Positions 52,223 to 61,875 are shown, counted from the stretch's first letter. The stretch is 64,000 nt of DNA from Methylobacterium sp. Leaf125 (GCF_001423085.1 NZ_LMNU01000008.1:1-64000), one strand, 5' to 3'. Notes: generated by a model from the sequence alone, not told the origin. Program-made: numbers and translations.

Positions 52223-54148
52223 TCAGGCCGCCACCATCATCTGCGTCTCGATGCTGGGCCAAGCTGCCTGTGTGGCCAGACGCAGGCGTAAGCCGCTCTC
52301 GATCCGGCCGCGCGCGGCCTCGACAATCGGACCGTCGAACGCCACCGGGCGGCAGCGGCCGGGCCGTGGACTGGCGATCCCATCGACGTCCCTCCCCCAG
52401 CCCTGCATGGCGTCGCCGCCGAACCAGGCGCGCGCGCCGCTTTCGAAGTACGATTCGGCCGGCAGGCCTTCCGCCAGGAGGATGTCATGCTGGTCGAGTT
52501 CCACGTGCCAGTAAGTCACCTGGTCCACGGCTTCTCGACAGATGGCGATGCCGTCGATGAGGTTCATGATGGGCACCAGCACCCCGCCCGCGTTCTGCGC
52601 ATCGGCGCCAACCAGGACCGGGTGTCCGGGCGACAGGCGGAGGTTCCGTGCCGGGACGGCCTGGCCGCGGGCATCCGTGCCGAAGGCGCCCGCCAGGATA
52701 CGCACAGGCCACTGCGTCGCAGGCACGGGATAGGCGTCGGGCCGGACCTCGCGCCGGCCGATCCAGCGGATCGTGCGGTGTTCGCCCGTCGCGGTCACAG
52801 CCACATCCCCCACGCGCAGATTCTGGATAGCGACGTCGCCGGCGATGCCATCTCGAACCGCCACAATGCGTGTTCCCGTGGTGAAGCAGACCGGCGCGGC
52901 GAACTGGATCCTATCGATGTTTGTCAGGGTATCGGCGGCGCCCGTGGTCTTGTCGGTCACGGTGGTGACCGTGCTCGTCTTGTCGATCGTGAAGTTCGTG
53001 CTCGAGCCCGTGACGATGAAGGTGTTATAGCCACCGCCGCCGTCGACCACGTTGCTGTTGCCGTTGCCGATGATCACATCGTTGCCGGCGCCAGTAATGG
53101 CCTTGTCGATCTGCGTGCCGAAAGAGATGCCGATGTTGTTCGTGACGGCGTTGTTAGCGCTGGCGGTACTGAAGGTGCCTGGGTTCAGGTTGATTCGGGC
53201 GCCCGTGCTGAAGCCGGAGACATCGAGCGTGTTGCCGACTCCGCGATTGTAAAGGGTAACGAAGGGCGTGCTATTTTTGGTAAAATCGAAGTAATCTCGC
53301 GATGCGCCCGTGATGTTCGTATTGAAGCCGTAGGTCTGGCCGCCAGCGAAGGTGGTGGTCTTCGATTCGCCGTAGAAGCGCTGGATGGCCAGGATGTCGA
53401 TGGGCATGGGTGTCTGAGCCCATCCTCCCTGCCAATCCGCCACGACGGGGCCCTCCGAGGTGAAGGGCGAGGCCGGGTCGCTGTTTCCGTAATAGGACAT
53501 CAAGGTCCAGAGGTTCTGATCATACGGGCCTCGCACCCCCTCCACCGTATCGCCGTTGTACGGTCCGGAGTGTCCAAGGCCTATAAGATGGCCCGTCTCA
53601 TGGGCTGCCGTTCCCATGACGTTAGAGTTCTCGAGGCGAAAGTTGTCTCCGGGTGGTAAGTCCGCAAGCCCGGAAATGTTGATTTGGGCTTGACCCCCCG
53701 CGGCATTGGGCGAGGTCTGCGAAGGGATGTCTGCACCCCCGATCGGCTGGCGGCCGTTGTTCGGGAAGAAGGTGACGCCAGCCCCCTCGGTCTGATTGCC
53801 CAGCACAGCATTTGCTGACTCGGGCGTTGGAATGTACTGAAATGTGATGTCTGCGATATCGGACCACAGCGTCAGAGCAGAAGTATAAGCAGCTTGGCCC
53901 TCGGCCGACAGGCCCGCACTGAAAGAGTAGGTGACTGTTCCGCCAGGTGTACCAGCTTCGCTTGTGGATGCGCGAGGAACGCCCTCGCCGTCGTTATAGA
54001 ACTTGTTCATCCAAGTTTGTGTCTTGCTGAAATCCCCGTAGTTCCAAGTGAACCAAGAATCCTGAGCGATCCGGCCATCCTCATCCAGGCCGGACAGGTA
54101 CGTGACTTCGTCGCGCTGTCCCGCACTGAGGTCTGTCAGGTTGGCCAT
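52223..54148 (-). CDS. Serralysin-like M10 metalloprotease with RTX and C-terminal Hint domain
   Basis: A 641-residue protein with three parts. Residues 20-260 are an M10 metzincin protease: zinc site HETGHLIGLGH at 183-193 and Met-turn TLMSYY with Met217. Residues 260-420 are beta-rich and include one RTX-type nonapeptide (TGAGNDVIIGNGNSN at 352-366), typical of type I secreted proteins. From Cys421 (CFTTGTRIVAVRDG) a Hint_2 domain follows, with VGDVAVTATGEHRTIRWIGR and LRLSPGHPVLVGA. The Hint Cys could drive self-cleavage. The protease half uses visibly more AT-rich codons than its neighbours. No T1SS genes are adjacent. ATG at 54148 is chosen. Confidence 0.88.
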   Translation of the reverse strand: MANLTDLSAGQRDEVTYLSGLDEDGRIAQDSWFTWNYGDFSKTQTWMNKFYNDGEGVPRASTSEAGTPGGTVTYSFSAGLSAEGQAAYTSALTLWSDIADITFQYIPTPESANAVLGNQTEGAGVTFFPNNGRQPIGGADIPSQTSPNAAGGQAQINISGLADLPPGDNFRLENSNVMGTAAHETGHLIGLGHSGPYNGDTVEGVRGPYDQNLWTLMSYYGNSDPASPFTSEGPVVADWQGGWAQTPMPIDILAIQRFYGESKTTTFAGGQTYGFNTNITGASRDYFDFTKNSTPFVTLYNRGVGNTLDVSGFSTGARINLNPGTFSTASANNAVTNNIGISFGTQIDKAITGAGNDVIIGNGNSNVVDGGGGYNTFIVTGSSTNFTIDKTSTVTTVTDKTTGAADTLTNIDRIQFAAPVCFTTGTRIVAVRDGIAGDVAIQNLRVGDVAVTATGEHRTIRWIGRREVRPDAYPVPATQWPVRILAGAFGTDARGQAVPARNLRLSPGHPVLVGADAQNAGGVLVPIMNLIDGIAICREAVDQVTYWHVELDQHDILLAEGLPAESYFESGARAWFGGDAMQGWGRDVDGIASPRPGRCRPVAFDGPIVEAARGRIESGLRLRLATQAAWPSIETQMMVAA

Positions 54149-54279
54149 TCCGTATTCCCCGCAGGTGTGGGGATCGATGTGAACCCCTCTGCGAAGCTTG
54201 TGGGACGAGGCGCAACAATCGATACGGCCGCGAGCGGGTAACGCAGAGCGGTTCGAGGGACAGGCGCGGGGTCCAAACG

Positions 54280-54313
54280 CAAACGGGGCAGCCAACTTTC
54301 GTTGGATGCCCCG
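54280..54313 (-). terminator. Intrinsic terminator after the Gly/Tyr-rich exported protein gene
   Basis: CGGGGCA-G-CCAAC / GTTGG-A-TGCCCCG with a 4-base loop (54284-54313), one mismatch, is followed on the minus strand by TTTGCGTTT. It separates this gene from the protease gene downstream. Confidence 0.75.
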
Positions 54314-54369
54314 GATCGCCTTCGCACAGTGTCTTATGCGCTAGATGAGTGCGCTAGATGAGAACCGGC

Positions 54370-54699
54370 TCAGTAGCCATAACCGTAAGCGGGGGCGCCG
54401 TAGCCATAGGCGGGACGGCCATAACCGTCACGAGAATAGGCGTCACGGGCAGCCCCCGCAGCGATCGCGCCAGCAGCAAGACCCGCAATGCCGAGGCCGA
54501 CAGCAGCACCGGTCCCGATCCCACGACGACGGCCACCATACGCGTAGCCGCGGCCGTATCCGCGATGGCCGTAGGCATGGCCATGGCCGTAGCCCCCATG
54601 ACCGTAACCATAGCCACGCGGGCCAGCCTCGGCGGAGGTTGCAGCGGCAAGACCGCCAAGGGAAAGGGTCAAGGCGGAGATCAGAGCAAGCTTGCGCAT
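54370..54699 (-). CDS. Small exported Gly/Tyr/His-rich protein
   Basis: A 109-residue product with a Sec signal (1-25, cleavage after AEA). Residues 27-60 are GYGHGGYGHGHAYGH-like repeats, followed by a Gly/Ala hydrophobic segment (GIGTGAAVGLGIAGLAAGAI, about 61-80) that resembles a glycine-zipper helix, and a C-terminal YGYGAPAYGYGY tail. Such proteins are common in rhizobial and Methylobacterium envelopes; function unknown. The histidines could bind metal. Confidence 0.75.
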   Translation of the reverse strand: MRKLALISALTLSLGGLAAATSAEAGPRGYGYGHGGYGHGHAYGHRGYGRGYAYGGRRRGIGTGAAVGLGIAGLAAGAIAAGAARDAYSRDGYGRPAYGYGAPAYGYGY

Positions 54700-54887
54700 G
54701 GTATCCTTCAGCGTTCGAGAACGAATTGGATAATCCAACGTCAGGATGTTCTGATCGTTCCCATCAACATTCTCGGACGGGGGGACGCGCGGCTCAGTTC
54801 ATCAAACTTGGTGAATCGCTCCAGCCGTCCGGCGCTGAAGAGCCCTTGCTCAAACTTGCTCGGTTTGAATCGATGCTTTGACCGGTC

Positions 54888-55772
54888 TCAGGCTTTCTGC
54901 CCAGCTGTCCGCGCTTTGGCGAGGCGATCGAAGGCCTGTAACTCGGCGAGCAGGGCCGGCATCGCCCTCAGGGGCACCATGTTCGGTCCATCGGAGGGGG
55001 CCTGGTCCGGATCCGGATGCGTCTCGATGAACAGGCCGGCGACGCCAACCGCTACGGCCGCGCGGGCAAGCACGGCAACGAATTCTCGCTGGCCGCCGGA
55101 GGTGGCGCCCTGCCCGCCCGGTTGCTGTACGGAGTGGGTTGCATCGAACACCACCGGAGCGCCGTGCGTGACCTGCGCCATGATCGGCAGGCTGCGCATG
55201 TCGGAAACGAGGGTGTTGTAGCCGAACGAGGCGCCGCGCTCGGTCACGAGCACGTTGGGGTTACCTGCCCTGGTCACCTTCGCAGCAACGTGAGCCATGT
55301 CCCAGGGTGCAAGGAATTGACCCTTCTTCACATTCACCACCCGACCAGTGGCGGCCGCCGCGAGGAGGAGGTCGGTCTGCCGGCAGAGGAAGGCCGGGAT
55401 CTGGAGCACGTCGATGACCTCGGCCGCAGCCGCGCATTGCGCCGACTCGTGCACGTCGGTCAGGACAGGCAGGCCGAAGCGCTCCTTGATCTCAGCGAAG
55501 ATCGGCAGGGCCTCGGCGAGACCGAGGCCGCGCGGGGTGGTGCCGGAGGTCCGGTTGGCCTTGTCGAACGAGGCCTTGAACACGAGACCGATCCCGAGGC
55601 GGTCGGTCATCGCCTTCAGGGCATCGGCGATCTCGATGGCATGGTCGCGACTCTCGAGCTGGCACGGGCCGGCGATCAGCGCGAAGGGCAGGTGGTTCGC
55701 GAAGGCGACCGAACCGGCCGTCACGATGGGAGCAGTGGAGGTCACGGACTCGGACGAAGCGATCTCAGGCAT
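54888..55772 (-). CDS. kdsA: 3-deoxy-8-phosphooctulonate synthase
   Basis: A 294-residue enzyme condensing phosphoenolpyruvate with arabinose 5-phosphate for the Kdo of lipopolysaccharide. Motifs: [56 protein letters not shown] and [14 protein letters not shown]. The Cys in AGPCQLES matches the metal-binding residue in metal-dependent KdsA forms. The 12 or so N-terminal residues before VTAGSVAF are extra relative to the core family. Confidence 0.95.
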   Translation of the reverse strand: MPEIASSESVTSTAPIVTAGSVAFANHLPFALIAGPCQLESRDHAIEIADALKAMTDRLGIGLVFKASFDKANRTSGTTPRGLGLAEALPIFAEIKERFGLPVLTDVHESAQCAAAAEVIDVLQIPAFLCRQTDLLLAAAATGRVVNVKKGQFLAPWDMAHVAAKVTRAGNPNVLVTERGASFGYNTLVSDMRSLPIMAQVTHGAPVVFDATHSVQQPGGQGATSGGQREFVAVLARAAVAVGVAGLFIETHPDPDQAPSDGPNMVPLRAMPALLAELQAFDRLAKARTAGQKA

Positions 55773-55781
55773 GCCGCCGGT

Positions 55782-56294
55782 CTAGCCCGCCCGCGCTCCC
55801 ACGGGAAGACCGGCACGTCGGCGAAGCGCGGCCCGGATGCTGGGGATCAGCACGCAGCGGGTCCGGGGAGATGCGAACGGGTCGGTATCGGGTGCCGTCT
55901 CGCAACGGAGCGCTGCGCGTCCGGCAATGCCCTCCTGCGGGCGTCCCGTGCCCAGGGCGCTTTGGTGCAGGCGAAGGGCGAGGGTCTCGATAGTCTCGGG
56001 CTTCGCACCGGTGAGCGCACCGGCGGCGAGGCCGATCAGCGCGTAGTACCGCCGAGCCGGCTCCCGCTCCAAGGCAGAGAAGATCATCCGGCGCGCCCGG
56101 CAATCGAGGCTCATCCGCTCCGCATCGGACGAGCGGAAGACGGCGCGTGTCCCGTCGCGACCGGCCAGGGATGCCCCGGTGGCGCGGATCATCCGTGCGG
56201 AGAGGGCGTCGCAGCCATCCGCCGCTGCTGCAGGAGTCGCAGCGTACAGCGTCGGGAAGAGCAGAATCGCGGCGAGCCGAGGGAAGAGCATCAT
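55782..56294 (-). CDS. Unknown exported protein
   Basis: A 170-residue product with a Sec signal (1-25, cleavage near AAAAD). The mature part has three or four cysteines (GCDALSA, LDCRAR, LRCETAP, TRCVLIP) that could form disulfides in the periplasm, and a helix-rich middle. No family is recognised. Its stop lies 9 bp before the kdsA start, so the two may be co-transcribed. Confidence 0.6.
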   Translation of the reverse strand: MMLFPRLAAILLFPTLYAATPAAAADGCDALSARMIRATGASLAGRDGTRAVFRSSDAERMSLDCRARRMIFSALEREPARRYYALIGLAAGALTGAKPETIETLALRLHQSALGTGRPQEGIAGRAALRCETAPDTDPFASPRTRCVLIPSIRAALRRRAGLPVGARAG

Positions 56295-56333
56295 CGGTCT
56301 GATCTAGCGCGGGGGACGGACGACGCCCACCAC

Positions 56334-56822
56334 TTACCGCCGCGGAGTCAGCGAACCCGTGGTGTCGCCGTGGCAAGCCTCATGAGCATGCGAGCGCAAG
56401 ACCCGCGGCAAGGACACCGGATGTGCGCCGGCCTCGTCCTCGAAGGTGCCGGTGAGGGCATCTGCGCCAGCGACGCCCTCGAAGTGAAGCGGCCCGGCCT
56501 CGGTCTCCACCGCGAAGTGGATCGTATGAGTGGCGTTGTCGAGGGTGATGTCGGCGGCGGTGCGGGGGCCGCGCTGCTCGGCCCCCTCGTAGGTCAGCCC
56601 GTCCCCGTTCGGTGAGCGTCGCAGGGTGATGCGCTGGCCGCTACGCGCTCCGGTCTCCGGCAGGGTACAGAGATCGGCATAGACGAAGGTGCCGGATGCC
56701 CAGGCGGTGCGCGCCTGGGCCGGAGTTACCTCGGTCATGAGCATACAGAGAGTCAGGCCGGACCAAACATATGCGCCGGCGCGCTGCAGCATTCTCGAAG
56801 TCGCCGTCCTCAGGGCTGCCAT
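56334..56822 (-). CDS. Unknown exported beta-rich protein
   Basis: A 162-residue product with an N-terminal signal-like segment (about 14-38, cleavage after AQA). The mature part has alternating strands (GQRITLRRSP, AADITLDNATHTIHFAVETE, LTGTFEDEAG) like a lipocalin- or avidin-type barrel. Two Cys may form a disulfide. No assignable family; sits between the aminotransferase and another unknown exported protein, all on the same strand. Confidence 0.55.
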   Translation of the reverse strand: MAALRTATSRMLQRAGAYVWSGLTLCMLMTEVTPAQARTAWASGTFVYADLCTLPETGARSGQRITLRRSPNGDGLTYEGAEQRGPRTAADITLDNATHTIHFAVETEAGPLHFEGVAGADALTGTFEDEAGAHPVSLPRVLRSHAHEACHGDTTGSLTPRR

Positions 56823-56887
56823 CGCGTTGCCTCCCGGATATGCGCCGCATCATCCGGCGCACACGTTTCTGGATTGCGACAGAGGAT

Positions 56888-58183
56888 TCAGGCCGCTGAG
56901 CGCGCGCGGGCCCTGTGCTCGGCCTCCAGCGATGCAAGAAGGATGCAGAGGGCGATGCCCTCCGCCGCCATCGTCACGTCGCCGAGGCTGGGAAAGGTTG
57001 GCGCAAGGCGAAGGACGCTGTCCTTCGGGTCGCGGCCATAGGGCGACGTCGCTCCGGCTGGGGTCAGGGCAATGCCGGCCTCCTTAGCGAGCCGAACCAC
57101 CTCGGTCGCGGTGCCTTCGCGGGCTTCGACGGTGATGAAGTAGCCACCCTCGGGCCGGGTCCAACGAGCGGCCCCGGTGCCGGCCAAATGCCGGTCCAAA
57201 GCCTCCTGCACGGCCGCGAATTTCGGCGCGATGAGGGCGCGGTGGGCGTCCATATGAGCCTGGAGCCCGGCGGCGTCGCGCAGGAAGCGTACGTGACGGA
57301 GCTGGTTCAGCTTGTCGGGACCAATGGTTTGCTTGGCGGCGCGAGCCAGGAACCAACGCGTGTTCTCGGGCGAGCCGGCAAAGACTGCGAGACCGGCACC
57401 CGCCAGGGTGATCTTCGAGGTCGAGGCATAGAGGAAGGGCCGGTCCGGATGGCCAGCCTCGGCACAGGCGGCGAGAATATCGCGCACCGGGTGGCGATCG
57501 GTGGTGAGGTGGTGCACCGCGTAGGCGTTGTCCCAGAACAGGCGAAAATCGGGAGCGCCGGTCTTCATCGTGGCGAGGCGCCGAACGGTCTCGTCGGAGA
57601 AGATCTCGCCGGACGGGTTGGCGTATTTCGGTACGCACCACATCCCTTTCACGGCCGGGTCGGCGACCAGCGTCTCGACCACATCCACGTCGGGCCCCTG
57701 CCCCGTCATCGGCACCGGGATCATGCGGATCCCGAACTCCTCGCAGAGAGCAAAGTGGCGGTCGTAGCCCGGCACCGGGCAAAGGAAGATCGGGGTCTCG
57801 CCCTGCGACCATGGCCGCTCGGAGCCGGGCACGCCCTTCAGGAGAGCCCAAACGATGGTGTCGTGCATCAGGGCCAAGCTGGAATTGCCGCCGACCACGA
57901 TCTGATCGGCCGGCGCATCGATGAGGTGAGAGAACAAGGCCCGCAGCTCGGGCAGGCCCTGCTGACCACCGTAATTGCGCGCATCCTCTTTCGCCGCGGT
58001 CGTGTAGTCGCCGTTGCCCGGCAGCGCGAGCATGCCATTGGAGAGATCGAGCTGCTCGGGGGCCGGCTTGCCGCGCGTCATGTCGAGCTTGAGGCCGCGG
58101 GCCTTGAAGGCGTCATAGGCGCTGCGAGCCTGCACGTGCAGGTCCGCGAGGTCAGCCGTGCTGCGGTCGGCGATCGTCGTCAT
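56888..58183 (-). CDS. PLP-dependent aminotransferase, subgroup Ic (aspartate aminotransferase-like)
   Basis: A 431-residue fold-type I enzyme. The N-terminal motif LDMTRGKPAPEQLDLSNGM is the hallmark of the Ic group, in which aspartate aminotransferases have been characterised. PLP contacts are NSSLALMHD, PGYDRHF, the NPSGEIFSD loop, FLYASTSKITLAGAG with the Schiff-base Lys, and the carboxylate Arg in SVLRLAPTFPS. The ATG at 58183 is used since the unrelated upstream 13 residues are not conserved-looking. Substrate is likely aspartate but not proven. Confidence 0.88.
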   Translation of the reverse strand: MTTIADRSTADLADLHVQARSAYDAFKARGLKLDMTRGKPAPEQLDLSNGMLALPGNGDYTTAAKEDARNYGGQQGLPELRALFSHLIDAPADQIVVGGNSSLALMHDTIVWALLKGVPGSERPWSQGETPIFLCPVPGYDRHFALCEEFGIRMIPVPMTGQGPDVDVVETLVADPAVKGMWCVPKYANPSGEIFSDETVRRLATMKTGAPDFRLFWDNAYAVHHLTTDRHPVRDILAACAEAGHPDRPFLYASTSKITLAGAGLAVFAGSPENTRWFLARAAKQTIGPDKLNQLRHVRFLRDAAGLQAHMDAHRALIAPKFAAVQEALDRHLAGTGAARWTRPEGGYFITVEAREGTATEVVRLAKEAGIALTPAGATSPYGRDPKDSVLRLAPTFPSLGDVTMAAEGIALCILLASLEAEHRARARSAA

Positions 58184-58399
58184 GATAGGCTCAAGTCCGG
58201 GTATGGCCGCGCGGGCGTTCAAGAAGCGCGCGCACCATGACGCTTGGCGCCGCCTGCGTCACCCCGCGCGCGCGCGGGGCTCGCGGTCCCAGGGTTGCGT
58301 GGCATGCCAGGCGACGCGGCCATGTGCGTCTGCCTCTTCTGCCGGGCCTGGAAATGGACGCAGCCCGCGGAATTGGGGGGCGTACGTCGGAAACACGAG

Positions 58400-58428
58400 A
58401 GCGCCGGCCCTCGTGCAGGACCGGCGCT
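58400..58428 (-). terminator. Hairpin after degP
   Basis: AGCGCCGGCCCT and AGGACCGGCGCT pair at 11 of 12 positions around a 5-base loop, 48 bp beyond the protease stop. On the minus strand it is followed by CTCGTGTTTCC, a weak T-run. The rest of the 292-bp gap up to the aminotransferase start holds nothing I recognise. Confidence 0.55.
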
Positions 58429-58475
58429 TCGGCGCCTTGCTGGAGCGCTCCGAGCGGCGAGCCGCCCGTTTCGGA

Positions 58476-60011
58476 TCAGCCCGCCTTGTTCAGGGCCACC
58501 GCGACGAAGCGCGTGATACCCTTGGCGTTCTTGACCCGCATCAGCACCGCCTTGCGACCGCTCGTCTCGGCGGAGCGGACGCGCTCGGCCACCTCCGAAG
58601 GCTGCGAGACGCTGGAGCCTGCCACATCCAAGATGATGTCGCCCTGCTCGATGCCCTTGGCCGCGGCCGGACCATCGGGATCGACCTCCATCACGGCGAC
58701 GCCCTCGGAGCCGGCACCGACCTCGGATGCGGGAGCCAAGCTCAAGCCCAGGCGGGGCTGGCCGTTGGTCGAGGAGCCGCGATCGTTGCCTGCCACCTTG
58801 GTGTCGTTGGGCAGGACGCCGAGTTCCACCGTCGCGGTGTCGGACTTGCCGCCGCGCAGGTAGGTCAGCTCGACCTTGGCCCCCGGCTTGATGCCGGCGA
58901 TCTTCCGGGACAGCTCCTTGGCATCGTTGATCGGGGTCCCGTTGACGGATTCAATCACATCGCCGGACTTCAGGCCGGCTTTCGCGGCCGGGGTCCCCGC
59001 CTCGGCATGATCCACCAGGGCGCCCTTGGCCTTGTCGAGGCCGAGTCCGTCGGCGATGTCCTTCGTCACCGGTTGGACCTGCACGCCGAGGTAGCCGCGT
59101 GCCACCTTGCCGTCGGCTCGGAGCTGGTCGACCACCGCCTGGACGGTCTCGGCCGGGATGGCGAAGGCCAAGCCGACGCTGCCACCGGAGGGCGATGCGA
59201 TGGCGGTGTTCACGCCGACCACCTCACCGCCGACGTTGAAGGTCGGGCCGCCGGAGTTACCCTTGTTGATCGGCGCATCGATCTGCAGGAAGTCATCGTA
59301 GGGGCCGGCACCGATGTCGCGGCCGCGGGCCGAGACGATGCCCGCCGTCACCGTGCCGCCGAGGCCGAACGGGTTGCCGATGGCCACCACCCAGTCACCG
59401 ACACGGGGCGCCGACTTGCTGAGAGAGACGTAGGGGAAGGTGCCACCCTCAGTGATCTTGAGGAGGGCAAGGTCGGTCTTAGGATCCTTGCCGATCACCT
59501 TCGCATCAAGGGTGCGGTTGTCGTCCAGGGTTACCTGCACCGACTTGGCCTTGTCGACCACATGGTTGTTGGTGACAACGTAGCCATCCGCCGAGATGAT
59601 GAAGCCCGAACCCATGGCGCCGCGTTGTCCCTGACGCTTGGGCATGCCGAAGCCCTGGCCCGGACCCCCCTGACCCGGTCCGCCCTGGCCGAAGCGCTTG
59701 AAGAACTCACGCAGCTGCGGTGGGACCTGCTGTCCCTGGCCCTGGCCAGGGCCGTCCTCGTCGTCGGCATCTGCACTGTCGTCGAGCTTCACCTTCACGG
59801 CGACGACGCCCGGCTTCACCTTGTCGACGACGCTGGCGAAGGAGCCCGGCGGATGGTCGGGGGTCTCGATCGGGTTCTTGGAAAGGGACTGGGCGTAGGC
59901 CGGGGAGGCCGGCTGGGTCAGCCCAACGCCAGCCGCGCCGGTCGCCACGAGGGCAGCCACGGCGACGGAGGCGAGAGCGTTACGGCGCAGACGGTTGGGC
60001 TGAGCGGTCAT
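58476..60011 (-). CDS. degP: Do/DegP-type periplasmic serine protease
   Basis: A 511-residue HtrA protease degrading misfolded envelope proteins. Signal peptide 1-40 (cleavage after AYA). The trypsin-like domain has the triad His150 (VVTNNHVVD), Asp180 (DPKTDLALLK) and Ser253 (GNSGGPTFN). Two PDZ domains follow, at about 280-375 and 400-505, each with a GDVI or GDII peptide-binding loop. A Gly/Gln/Pro-rich acidic loop at 76-130 corresponds to the LA loop and is unusually low in complexity. Stand-alone gene with its own hairpin terminator. Confidence 0.93.
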   Translation of the reverse strand: MTAQPNRLRRNALASVAVAALVATGAAGVGLTQPASPAYAQSLSKNPIETPDHPPGSFASVVDKVKPGVVAVKVKLDDSADADDEDGPGQGQGQQVPPQLREFFKRFGQGGPGQGGPGQGFGMPKRQGQRGAMGSGFIISADGYVVTNNHVVDKAKSVQVTLDDNRTLDAKVIGKDPKTDLALLKITEGGTFPYVSLSKSAPRVGDWVVAIGNPFGLGGTVTAGIVSARGRDIGAGPYDDFLQIDAPINKGNSGGPTFNVGGEVVGVNTAIASPSGGSVGLAFAIPAETVQAVVDQLRADGKVARGYLGVQVQPVTKDIADGLGLDKAKGALVDHAEAGTPAAKAGLKSGDVIESVNGTPINDAKELSRKIAGIKPGAKVELTYLRGGKSDTATVELGVLPNDTKVAGNDRGSSTNGQPRLGLSLAPASEVGAGSEGVAVMEVDPDGPAAAKGIEQGDIILDVAGSSVSQPSEVAERVRSAETSGRKAVLMRVKNAKGITRFVAVALNKAG

Positions 60012-60097
60012 AGGGGTCTCCGGATCGGGTGGCCGCCATCGGCAGGCCGTGATCCGGTTTGTAAAGAGCGCTGCCTGACCCGGGCGTGGCGTGAAGA

Positions 60098-60850
60098 TTA
60101 CGGTTTGGACAGGTTCGCAGCGATCGGCTGGGGGGTAAGTCCGGACCGCCAGCGTAGATCGAGGAGAAGCCCCAACGGGTGGGTATCGAGGACGGGGGTG
60201 ATGGGGAGGCCGGCGGCGTGCAACAGGCGTGCCGCCCAATGGTTGCAGACGTTGGCGTAGGAGAAGCGCCCCGTCCCGTCGTAGAACAGGCTCGGCCCGT
60301 AGAGCCCCGGACCACCTGCCACCGGCTGTCCGTCGATGACGCGGAAACTCCCTTCCAGACGGGCGAGAAGGCGCGACAGGCCGGGTTTCGAGACCCGCAG
60401 CCGCACGAGGTCCGAATAGGGAAAGCTGTCACGCACCGGCCGCTCGAGTCCGACCACCTGGACCACCCCCTCCCGTCCGCCCGGCGTGAACAGGGCCGCG
60501 AAGGCGAGGCCGAGGTCGAACTGGGCCAGCGTGGGCGTCGCCCGGTAGAAGCGAGCCTCCCCCCAACCGAACTCGATCTGCGGATAGGCGCGGAACCGCG
60601 TGGCGATGCTGGCGAGGGCCGGCCCGCTCCCCCCTCCCGTCAGGGCGGCCCGCGGTAGCACGAGGCCGGAATGCCAGCCGTGCGACACCAGCGCGATCTC
60701 GATGCTGTCCGTGTCCGCTGGCGGATAAAGGTCCGGGTTGCCCCGCTGCGCCGTCAGCAGTGCGGCGAGGACGATGAGTCCGAACAGGGTGACGATCACG
60801 GCGCCAAGGCCCGCGGCCATTCGAGCGAGCCGCCACCGGCCCGTGCGCAT
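60098..60850 (-). CDS. DUF2459 (TIGR02117) membrane-anchored protein
   Basis: A 250-residue protein with one N-terminal helix (about 9-32) and a periplasmic domain. Typical stretches are SIEIALVSHGWHSGLVLPRA, IEFGWGEARFYRATP and FSYANVCNHWAARLLHAAGL, in which His and Cys residues look like active-site or ligand positions. The family's function is unknown. The ATG at 60850 lies just after the glk stop; a GTG at 60880 would overlap glk by 16 bp. Confidence 0.8.
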   Translation of the reverse strand: MRTGRWRLARMAAGLGAVIVTLFGLIVLAALLTAQRGNPDLYPPADTDSIEIALVSHGWHSGLVLPRAALTGGGSGPALASIATRFRAYPQIEFGWGEARFYRATPTLAQFDLGLAFAALFTPGGREGVVQVVGLERPVRDSFPYSDLVRLRVSKPGLSRLLARLEGSFRVIDGQPVAGGPGLYGPSLFYDGTGRFSYANVCNHWAARLLHAAGLPITPVLDTHPLGLLLDLRWRSGLTPQPIAANLSKP

Positions 60851-60864
60851 GGCTGCGCTATCGG

Positions 60865-61875
60865 TCAGGGCGCCTGCCACACCTGGCCGTGATAGTCGAA
60901 CCGGTCTGGCTGGCTCGCGAGGGCGGCGAGGCCCGTCAGCGCGGGATCGTGCACGGCGATGACGCTCGTCGGAATCGCCTCCATCTGCGCCACGAAGGGG
61001 GGCTTGTACTCGAAGGCGGCACGGAAGGCGCCGCGCCGGAGCACGTCGATGATGCGGGGCGCGATGCCACCGCCGATATAGACGCCTCCGGTGGCCAGGA
61101 AGGTGAGCGCGAGATCACCACAGACGCGGCCCAGGAACTTGGCGAACAGGTTGAGGGCCGCCGCCGCGTCCGGGTCGGCGCCGGTAAGCCCAGCCTCCGT
61201 GACTGCAGCCGGGTCGAGGCGCGGGCCGTCCGCACCGGTGCGCAGCCGGTGCAGGCCCGCATGGAGCCGGGTCAGGCCGGGGCCGGACAGAAGGGCCTCG
61301 ACGGTGATGCGGCCCTCGACCCGTTCGAGATGCGGCCACAGGGCGAGCTCGGCCGGCGAACTCGGCCCGAAATCCACGTGGCCGCTCTCGGTCGAGACGA
61401 TGACCAGACGCCGACCCACCGGCAAGAGGGCTGCCGCACCGAACCCGGTGCCGGGCCCGAGGACGAGGCGCGCACCCTGATCGCCGGCCCGGCCCTCCTC
61501 GCGGTCCGGGCCGATGGGCGTCAGCTCGGAGGGGCTGATCCCGGCAGCACCGGCCGCCACGGGCACGTAGTCGTTGACCACCACCGAGCGCGACAGGCCG
61601 AAATCCTGCCCGATCCGGGCGCCCTCGATCACCCAATGGGCATTGGTGAGTTGCACTGCCGGCCCGTCGACCCGGGCCGCCACAGCCAGGATGGCCGAGC
61701 GCGGCGCGGCGCCGCTTCCCTTGGCCAGGGAGGCGCGGATGGCGGCACTGGGATCGGGGTGTCCCGCCGTCTCCTCGTGGGAGAGGAGGACCGGCTTTGC
61801 CCCCACCTCGGGGACCAGGGCGAAGCGGGCGTTGGTGCCACCGATGTCGCCGACGAGGACGGGAAATTCGAACAT
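60865..61875 (-). CDS. glk: Glucokinase
   Basis: A 336-residue hexokinase-fold enzyme forming glucose 6-phosphate. The ATP phosphate motif is VGDIGGTNARFALV, the sugar loop region is NDYVPVAAGAAG, and LGPGTGFGAAALLP plus TGGVYIGGGIAPRI are the other signatures. With otsB upstream and the GH15 enzyme elsewhere in the window it could return glucose from trehalose to metabolism. Confidence 0.93.
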   Translation of the reverse strand: MFEFPVLVGDIGGTNARFALVPEVGAKPVLLSHEETAGHPDPSAAIRASLAKGSGAAPRSAILAVAARVDGPAVQLTNAHWVIEGARIGQDFGLSRSVVVNDYVPVAAGAAGISPSELTPIGPDREEGRAGDQGARLVLGPGTGFGAAALLPVGRRLVIVSTESGHVDFGPSSPAELALWPHLERVEGRITVEALLSGPGLTRLHAGLHRLRTGADGPRLDPAAVTEAGLTGADPDAAAALNLFAKFLGRVCGDLALTFLATGGVYIGGGIAPRIIDVLRRGAFRAAFEYKPPFVAQMEAIPTSVIAVHDPALTGLAALASQPDRFDYHGQVWQAP

